NCBI GenBank assembly: GCA_016177355.1
Contig: JACOVL010000099.1
Span: forward strand, 1-21,765
Source of the DNA: Betaproteobacteria bacterium
Lineage (GTDB): Bacteria; Pseudomonadota; Gammaproteobacteria; Burkholderiales; SG8-41
Direction: 5' to 3'
DNA: 21,765 nt
In this document: positions 15,399 to 21,765 of the stretch, in pieces
How positions within the stretch are numbered: the first letter of the stretch is position 1
Layout: each line of letters opens with the position of its first letter
Notes under the pieces: model-generated
The model's database searches: none
The model's input: the letters and a program-made list of their open reading frames with translations, nothing else
What the model was told of the DNA's origin: nothing
Position numbers and translations under genes: made by a program

Positions 15399-16300
15399 GC
15401 AAGCATGTGGGCGCGGTTCTGGTCGGCGCCCTGATCGCGCTGATCCTCGCCTCGTCGAGCCTGTTCATCGTGGACCAACGCCAGAACGCGATCGTGTTCC
15501 GCCTCGGCGAGGTGGTGGACGTCAAGAAGGCGCCCGGCCTCTATTTCAAGGTCCCGCTGCTCGACAACGTGCGCTATTTCGACGTGCGCATCCTCACGAT
15601 AGACCCCCCCGAGTCGGCGCTGTTCCTGACCTCGGAGAAGAAGAACGTGCTGGTGGACCTGTTCGTCAAATGGCGCATCACCGACGTGCGGCAGTACTAC
15701 GTCAGCATCGTCCTCGGCGGCGGCGGCGAATCCCAGGCCCAGACGCGCCTGCTCCAGACCATCAACAACGGCCTGCGCGCCGAATTCGGCAACCGCACCG
15801 TGCACGACGTGGTGTCCGGCGAGCGCGACAAGATCATGGAGTTCATGCGCGAAAAGGCCAACGAGGACGCGGTGAAAATCGGCGTCGAGGTGCTCGATGT
15901 GCGCCTGAAACGCGTCGACCTGCCCAAGGAAGTGAGCCAGTCGGTCTACGACCGCATGAAGGCCGAGCGCAAGCGCGTCGCCAACGAGCTGCGGTCCACC
16001 GGCGCCGCCGAGTCGGAGAAGATCCGGGCGGACGCCGACCGGCAGCGCGAGGTGATCATCGCGCAGGCCTACCGCGACGCGCAGCGCATCAAGGGCGAGG
16101 GCGACGCCAGGTCGACCGCGACTTACGCGCGCGCCTACGAGCAGAACGCCGAGTTCTACGCGTTCTACCGCAGCCTCGAGGCGTACAAGGCGAGCTTCCG
16201 CGGCAAGAACGACGTGCTGGTGCTCGAGCCCAATTCCGATTTCTTCAAGTACCTCAAATCGGGTGGCAGGCCGGCCCCGGGCGGCAAGCCCGGCAAGTAG
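15395..16300 (+). CDS. hflC: FtsH protease modulator HflC
   Basis: This is the partner of HflK in the periplasm-facing SPFH cage around FtsH. The 301-residue protein has an N-terminal membrane helix (about 6-25), the SPFH domain starting FIVDQRQNAIVFRLGEV, the long coiled helix (AERKRVANELRSTGAAESEKIRADADRQREV region, about 190-240), and a C-terminus with VLEPNSDFFKYL typical of HflC. It is coupled to hflK through ATGA. A Gly/Pro/Lys-rich end follows the conserved region. Confidence 0.97.
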   Translation: MSKHVGAVLVGALIALILASSSLFIVDQRQNAIVFRLGEVVDVKKAPGLYFKVPLLDNVRYFDVRILTIDPPESALFLTSEKKNVLVDLFVKWRITDVRQYYVSIVLGGGGESQAQTRLLQTINNGLRAEFGNRTVHDVVSGERDKIMEFMREKANEDAVKIGVEVLDVRLKRVDLPKEVSQSVYDRMKAERKRVANELRSTGAAESEKIRADADRQREVIIAQAYRDAQRIKGEGDARSTATYARAYEQNAEFYAFYRSLEAYKASFRGKNDVLVLEPNSDFFKYLKSGGRPAPGGKPGK

Positions 16301-16351
16301 TCCGGCGGCGGCGCGGGCCGCGCTCCGGCGCGCCACCGACGCGGGAACGCG

Positions 16352-16552
16352 ATGATGGGGAACATCGGGAACATCCTGCTCATGGCCTTCGCCCTGATGC
16401 TGATCATCGAGGGCGTCCTGCCGTTCCTGCTGCCCGCCCTGTGGCGCGACACCTTCCGGCGGCTGACCGAGATGAGCGACGGGCAGATCCGCTTCATCGG
16501 GCTCACTTCCATGCTCGCCGGCGTGCTCCTGCTCTACCTTGCACGTCATTGA
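16352..16552 (+). CDS. Small DUF2065 (YjeT-type) inner-membrane protein
   Basis: The 66-residue protein has two hydrophobic helices (about 6-30 and 48-64) separated by RDTFRRLTEMSDGQIRFIGL, the signature of the DUF2065/YjeT family. Its function is unknown. It is regularly found between hflC and hisZ/purA, so a link with the FtsH modulator complex is possible but unproven. ATG codons at 16352 and 16355 are both usable; a weak GGGAA lies upstream. Confidence 0.85.
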   Translation: MMGNIGNILLMAFALMLIIEGVLPFLLPALWRDTFRRLTEMSDGQIRFIGLTSMLAGVLLLYLARH

Positions 16553-16581
16553 AAAAACGCGCTTTTTCCGGCGCGCTCCTC

Positions 16582-16587
16582 TATAAT
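16582..16587 (+). promoter_or_regulatory. Probable -10 element upstream of hisZ
   Basis: A perfect TATAAT stands in otherwise GC-rich sequence, about 35 bases before the hisZ ATG. No matching -35 is seen at 16-18 bases; TTGAAA (16549-16554) is 27 bases away and too far. A short A5/T5 inverted repeat (16551-16568) lies between and could be an activator site. Confidence 0.45.
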
Positions 16588-16621
16588 TCAGCGTTTGGCC
16601 AGCCTTCCGCCCGGACCCGCC

Positions 16622-17628
16622 ATGCGCACGTGGGTATTGCCCGAATACATCGAGGACATCCTGCCGCCCGAGGCCGGCCGCATCGAGCGGCTGCGGCGCG
16701 TCGTGCTCGATCTCTTTCGCGCTCGCGGCTACGAGCTGGTGATGCCGCCGCTGCTCGAGTACACGGAATCGCTGCTGACCGGCACCGGGCACGACCTCGA
16801 CCTGCGGACGTTCAAGCTGGTGGACCAGCTCTCGGGGCGCATGATGGGGCTGCGCGCCGATATCACGCCGCAGGTCGCGCGGATCGACGCGCACCTCTTG
16901 AACCGCAAGGGCGTGGCGCGGTTGAGCTATTGCGGCAGCGTGCTGCATACCCGGCCGGCGAGCCCCGGCTCGACCCGCGAGCTGATCCAGGCCGGCGCGG
17001 AGATCTACGGCCACGCCGGCATTGCGGCCGACCTCGAGATCCTGGCGCTTCTTTGCAGTTCACTGGCGGTGGCCGGAGTGCGCGGCGCGCGCGTGGGCAT
17101 CGGGCACGTCGCGGTATTCCGCTCCATCGTGCGCGCGGCGCAGGTCGGCGAGGCGCTCGAATCAGAACTGTTCGAGGCGCTGCAGAAGAAAGACGTTCGC
17201 GCCGTCAAGAGCCTTGCGCGCCCGCTGGGCGCGAAAGCGCGATCGGCGCTCGCGCTCCTTCCCGAGCTCTATGGCGGCCCCGAAGTGCTGGTGTCCGCAG
17301 GGAAAAGGCTGCCGAAGATCCCCGAGCTGACCCGCGCGCTCGCCACGCTGCGCGCGCTCGCGAAGGCCTGCCCGATCCCGGTGAGCTTCGATCTCGCTGA
17401 GCTGCGCGGCTACCACTACCACTCGGGCGTGGTGTTCGACGCCTATTGCAAGGGCGTCGCCGGGGCCGTCGCGCGCGGCGGGCGCTACGACGAGGTCGGA
17501 AGAGCGTTCGGGCGCTCGCGGCCCGCCACGGGTTTTTCGATCGACCTGCGCGGTCTCGCCGGCGCGAGCGCGGCCCCGCCGCCGCGCGGCAAGACCGGCG
17601 GCAAGACCGCCGGCAAGAGGCGGGGCCG

Positions 17629-17632
<4 letters not shown>
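16622..17632 (+). CDS. hisZ: ATP phosphoribosyltransferase regulatory subunit HisZ
   Basis: HisZ is a HisRS-like protein without charging activity that partners the short form of HisG in the first step of histidine synthesis. The 336-residue product starts MRTWVLPEYIEDILPPEAGRIE, has the motif-2-like RADITPQVARI and the HisA-like block LRGYHYHSGVVFDAYC, and ends soon after GGRYDEVGRAFGRSRPATGFS. Many proteobacterial HisZ proteins continue for about 50 residues more; here that part is replaced by a tail of RGKT/GGKT/AGKR repeats. The ATG at 16622 is preferred over TTG at 16595 because it gives the family N-terminus. The stop overlaps the purA start (ATGA). Confidence 0.93.
17585..17620 (+). 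repeat. Three 12-base tandem repeats at the 3' end of hisZ
   Basis: Units CGCGGCAAGACC, GGCGGCAAGACC and GCCGGCAAGAGG follow one another in frame and encode RGKT-GGKT-AGKR. They form the basic C-terminal tail of HisZ, directly before the overlap with purA. Confidence 0.85.
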
Positions 17633-18927
<1,295 letters not shown>

Positions 18928-18931
18928 AATC

Positions 18932-19018
18932 TGGTGCCCAGGAAGGGACTCGAACCCCCACACCATTGCTGGCGCCAGGACCTGAACCTGGTGCGTCTGC
19001 CAATTCCGCCACCTGGGC
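18932..19018 (-). tRNA. tRNA-Leu (anticodon CAG)
   Basis: The minus strand reads as an 87-base tRNA with encoded CCA. The acceptor stem GCCCAGG pairs with CCTGGGC, the D-arm is GCGGAATTGGCAGACGC, the anticodon stem CCAGG/CCTGG frames loop TTCAGGT with anticodon CAG, there is a long variable arm as expected for leucine, and the T-arm is GGGGTTCGAGTCCC. It decodes CUG, the main Leu codon in this GC-rich genome. It is transcribed toward purA, whose stop codon lies only four bases beyond the CCA end. Confidence 0.98.
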
Positions 19019-19031
19019 GTGCGCGGGCGGA

Positions 19032-19060
19032 AGTTTAGCCGAACGTTTCTTTTTTATCAA
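19032..19060 (-). promoter_or_regulatory. Promoter of tRNA-Leu
   Basis: On the minus strand, TTGATA (19060-19055) and TAAACT (19037-19032) are exactly 17 bases apart, with a GC-rich discriminator (TCCGCCCG) and a predicted start about seven bases before the tRNA. This is the usual form for stable-RNA promoters under growth-rate or stringent control. The -35 hexamer directly abuts the rnr start codon on the other strand. Confidence 0.65.
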
Positions 19061-21193
19061 ATGAATCAACGGAAAAAACAACGCGATCCGGGCCGCCGCG
19101 AGCCTCCGGCGGCGAGCCGCGAGTCCATCCTGGAAACGCTGAGGAAGCAGGGCGTGCCGGTCGAGGAGCGGGAGCTCGCGCGGCTGCTGCGCGTCGCTCC
19201 GCTCGAGCGCGACGCCATCACGCAACGGCTTGCCGCGATGGAGCGCGGCGGCGAGATCATGCGCAACCGCCGCGGCGCGATCTGCGTGGTGGAGAAGCTC
19301 GACCTCGTGCGCGGGCGCGTGCAGGGCCATGCCGACGGTTTCGGCTTCCTGGTTCGCGACGAAGGCGGGCCGGACCTGTTCCTCGGGCCGAAGGAGATGC
19401 GCGGGGTCCTGCACGGCGACCGCGCGATGGCGCGCATCTCGGGCGCCGACCGCCGCGGCCGCCCGGAAGGCAGGATCGTGGAAGTGCTCGAGCGCGGCCA
19501 GCAGCGGCTGGTGGGGCGGCTGCGCCGCGAGCACGGCATCCTGTTCGTGACGGCGGAGGAAAAGCGCATCAGCCACGAATTCCTGGTGCCGCCGGACGCG
19601 GTGCACGGCGCGCAGCCGGGCCAGGTGGTGACCGTCGAGATCGCCGCGCAGCCCTCCCGGCACGCGCAGCCGGTGGCGCGCATCGTGGAAGTGCTCGGGA
19701 ATTACGCCGACTCCGGCATGGAGATCGAGATCGCGCTGCGCAAGCACGCGCTGCCGCACGCCTTTTCGCAGGAAGCCGGACGCCTGTGCGAGCGGATGCC
19801 GGACGCGGTGACCGCGGAGGACCGGGACGGGCGCGCCGATATCACGCGGCTGCCGCTGGTGACGATAGACGGCGAGACGGCGAAGGACTTCGACGACGCG
19901 GTGTATTGTGAGCCGGCGGCTGGCGGCTACCGACTTGTCGTCGCAATCGCCGACGTGAGCCACTACGTGAAGCACGGCGACGCGCTCGACCAGGAGGCGC
20001 GCGCGCGCGGCAATTCGGTCTACTTCCCGCGGCGCGTGATCCCGATGCTGCCGGAGAAGCTCTCGAACGGCCTGTGCTCGCTCAATCCGAAGGTGCCGCG
20101 GCTCGCGATGGTCTGCGACATGCGCGTGGACGCGAACGGCGAGATCGGTTCCTACAAGTTTTACCCGGCCGTATTCCGCTCGCACGCGCGGCTGACCTAT
20201 ACCGAGGTCGCGGCGATGCTCGCCGATGCCGGCGGCGAGGCGGCGCGCCGCCACCGCGCTCTTCTGACGCATATCGTTGATTTATATAAACTATTCAAGG
20301 TCCTGGCGAAGTCGCGCGAGCGCCGCGGCGCGATCGATTTCGACACCATCGAGACCGAGATGATGTTCGATGCGCACGGCAAGATCGAGCGCATCGTGCC
20401 GGTGAAGCGCAACGACGCGCACCGCCTGATCGAGGAATGCATGCTCGCCGCCAACGTCTGCGCCTCGCACTTCCTGCGGGGGCGCGATCATCCGATGCTG
20501 TACCGCATCCACGAGGGCCCGACGCCGGAAAAACTCGCCGCGCTGCGCGATTTCCTCAAGGGATTCGGGCTGCAGCTCACCGGCGGCGACAAGCCGCACG
20601 CGCGCGACTACGCGAAGCTGCTCGCGAAAGTGAGGGACCGCCCCGACGCGCAGCTCCTGCAGACCGTGATGCTGCGCTCGCTGCAGCAGGCGGTGTACAG
20701 CCCGGACAACGTCGGCCATTTCGGGCTCGCCTACGAGTCGTACACGCACTTCACCTCGCCGATCCGCCGCTACCCGGACCTGCTCACGCACCGCGCGATC
20801 AAAGCGGCGCTGCGCGGCAGGAGCTACGACCCCGGCAACTGGCGCGAGTTCGGGGCGCACTGCTCGATGACCGAGCGCCGCGCCGACGACGCGACGCGCG
20901 ACGTCGCGGCCTGGCTCAAGTGCTGGTACATGAAGGACCGCGTCGGCGATACCTTCACCGGCAGCATCAGCGGCGTCACCGCGTTCGGCGTCTTCGTCGC
21001 GCTCGATGAGGTCTACGTCGAGGGCCTGGTGCACGTCTCCGAGCTCGGAGCCGATTATTTCCACTACGACGCGGGCAAGCACCATCTGATGGGTGAGCGC
21101 AGCCGCAAGCGCTACCGCCTCGGCGACCGCCTGCGCGTCAAGGTGGTGCGCGTGGACCTCGACACCAGCCGGATAGACTTCGTGCTGGCCTGA
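19061..21193 (+). CDS. rnr: Ribonuclease R
   Basis: RNase R is the 3'-5' exoribonuclease that degrades structured RNA, including defective rRNA and tmRNA-tagged messages. The 710-residue protein has an N-terminal winged-helix region (about 18-75), cold-shock domains, the RNB catalytic domain with metal-binding Asp270, Asp276, Asp278 and Asp279 (DGETAKDFDDA), the RNB signature THFTSPIRRYPDLLTHR, and a C-terminal S1 domain (GSISGVTAFGVFVALDEVYVEG). It ends at DTSRIDFVLA, just after S1, so the Lys-rich tail found in E. coli RNase R (813 residues) is absent. The ATG at 19061 gives the usual start; no ribosome site is visible in the T-rich leader. Confidence 0.96.
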   Translation: MNQRKKQRDPGRREPPAASRESILETLRKQGVPVEERELARLLRVAPLERDAITQRLAAMERGGEIMRNRRGAICVVEKLDLVRGRVQGHADGFGFLVRDEGGPDLFLGPKEMRGVLHGDRAMARISGADRRGRPEGRIVEVLERGQQRLVGRLRREHGILFVTAEEKRISHEFLVPPDAVHGAQPGQVVTVEIAAQPSRHAQPVARIVEVLGNYADSGMEIEIALRKHALPHAFSQEAGRLCERMPDAVTAEDRDGRADITRLPLVTIDGETAKDFDDAVYCEPAAGGYRLVVAIADVSHYVKHGDALDQEARARGNSVYFPRRVIPMLPEKLSNGLCSLNPKVPRLAMVCDMRVDANGEIGSYKFYPAVFRSHARLTYTEVAAMLADAGGEAARRHRALLTHIVDLYKLFKVLAKSRERRGAIDFDTIETEMMFDAHGKIERIVPVKRNDAHRLIEECMLAANVCASHFLRGRDHPMLYRIHEGPTPEKLAALRDFLKGFGLQLTGGDKPHARDYAKLLAKVRDRPDAQLLQTVMLRSLQQAVYSPDNVGHFGLAYESYTHFTSPIRRYPDLLTHRAIKAALRGRSYDPGNWREFGAHCSMTERRADDATRDVAAWLKCWYMKDRVGDTFTGSISGVTAFGVFVALDEVYVEGLVHVSELGADYFHYDAGKHHLMGERSRKRYRLGDRLRVKVVRVDLDTSRIDFVLA

Positions 21194-21198
21194 CGGCA

Positions 21199-21262
21199 GG
21201 AATCGAGAATAGGAATAGAACGAGCGGAATCGCGCGGAATAGGGGACGAGGAATAGGGGACG
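21199..21262 (+). repeat. GGAAT array with a 14-base tandem repeat before the transposase gene
   Basis: Five GGAAT motifs start at 21199, 21212, 21226, 21236 and 21250, spaced 10-14 bases. The last two belong to an exact tandem repeat of GGAATAGGGGACG(A) (21236-21249 and 21250-21262). The following GGGGACGCACACC resembles repeats I recall beside RAYT genes in other proteobacteria. Confidence 0.8.
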
Positions 21263-21282
21263 CACACCTTTTCTGAAGGCGC

Positions 21283-21288
21283 TATACT
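21283..21288 (+). promoter_or_regulatory. Possible -10 element of the transposase gene
   Basis: TATACT ends six bases before the ATG, so a transcript from it would begin at or next to the start codon and be leaderless. No convincing -35 is seen. Confidence 0.3.
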
Positions 21289-21294
21289 CGGCGC

Positions 21295-21765
21295 ATGCCG
21301 AGACTTGCGCGCCCGGTTTTCTCCGGTGTTCCGCACCACATCACCCAGCGCGGTAATCGCCGCGAGGATGTCTTCTTCACTGACGCGGATCGAGCAGCCT
21401 ATCTAGCGTGGTTGGCGGATTATTGCGCGAGATACAAAGTCGGCATCCTGGCCTACTGCCTGATGACCAACCACATGCACGTGGTGGCAGTTCCGGCGAG
21501 TAAAGACGGGCTCGAAAAAGTATTCCGACCCCTGCATACTCGATACGCCCAGCGGGTCAATCGCGCGAAGAAATGGAAGGGGCATCTGTGGCAGGGCAGA
21601 TTCTTTTCCTCGGCGCTGGACGAAACCTACTTGTGGGCGGCAATCCGATATGTTGAGCGAAACCCCGTACGGGCCCGGATGGTGCGTAGCGCCGAGAATT
21701 ACCGGTGGTCGAGCGCGGCCGCGCATTGTGGGTTGAAAGAGGATCCCGTGCTCGCGACGGACCGG
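21295..21765 (+). CDS. REP-associated tyrosine transposase (RAYT, Y1/HUH family), 3' end outside the window
   Basis: The frame is open from ATG 21295 to the right edge (157 codons). It has the N-terminal RPVFSGVPHHITQRGNRRE block typical of RAYT proteins, the HUH motif NHMHVV (His60 and His62, preceded by YCLMTN), GHLWQGRFFSSALDE (96-110), and RYVERNPVRA with candidate catalytic Tyr119. These single-strand DNA transposases are relatives of IS200/IS605 TnpA; they usually act on REP palindromes and are kept as single chromosomal genes, not as active insertion sequences. Codon use is less GC-biased than in the housekeeping genes, which fits horizontal origin. The reading frame is intact as far as it can be seen. 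Confidence 0.93.
   Translation, partial: MPRLARPVFSGVPHHITQRGNRREDVFFTDADRAAYLAWLADYCARYKVGILAYCLMTNHMHVVAVPASKDGLEKVFRPLHTRYAQRVNRAKKWKGHLWQGRFFSSALDETYLWAAIRYVERNPVRARMVRSAENYRWSSAAAHCGLKEDPVLATDR

Noticed and set aside
16551..16568. Inverted repeat GAAAAA-ACGCGC-TTTTTC after the DUF2065 gene as a terminator
   Set aside because: The stem is only A/T pairs plus one G-C, too weak for an intrinsic terminator.
15248..17014. 588-codon minus-strand open frame
   Set aside because: Antisense shadow of hflK-hflC, the DUF2065 gene and hisZ.

Overview
This is a GC-rich chromosomal window that reads as a betaproteobacterium. Evidence: the conserved run ndk-rlmN-pilF-rodZ-ispG-hisS-yfgM-bamB-der-hfq-hflX-hflK-hflC-(DUF2065)-hisZ-purA-rnr, the betaproteobacterial form of HflK (starts MSLNDPQWG), and a hisZ regulatory subunit between hflC and purA. 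I cannot fix the genus. Apart from the left-edge gene and one tRNA, all genes run on the + strand.

Layout. (1) 1-1096, minus strand: the start and most of a conserved protein of unknown function, cut by the left edge. (2) 1173-3540: a periplasmic oxidant-defence block. It has a Cu/Zn superoxide dismutase lipoprotein (sodC), then a b-type cytochrome, a Tat-exported molybdopterin oxidoreductase of the YedY/MsrP type, and a tiny exported Met/Lys-repeat peptide (MrpX-like). The last three resemble the hypochlorite-scavenging and methionine-sulfoxide-repair set described in Azospira suillum. (3) 3770-14149: a long housekeeping run with many 4-base ATGA stop/start overlaps, covering nucleotide balance (ndk), rRNA/tRNA methylation (rlmN), type IV pilus assembly (pilF), cell shape (rodZ), isoprenoid synthesis (ispG), histidyl-tRNA synthesis (hisS), envelope assembly (yfgM, bamB), ribosome biogenesis (der, hflX) and sRNA regulation (hfq). 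(4) 14238-18927: hflK-hflC, a DUF2065 membrane protein, hisZ and purA. (5) 18932-19018, minus strand: tRNA-Leu(CAG) with a good promoter of its own that abuts the start codon of rnr. (6) 19061-21193: RNase R without the usual basic tail. (7) 21194-21765: a repeat-rich leader and a REP-associated tyrosine transposase (RAYT) gene cut by the right edge.

The most interesting parts are the cytochrome/MsrP-like/MrpX module with a possible ECF-type promoter in front of it, the repeat array in front of the RAYT, a substituted substrate-binding residue in HisRS, and the tRNA-Leu gene antisense to the purA-rnr gap. Everything rests on reading the sequence and on family knowledge; no database search was run.
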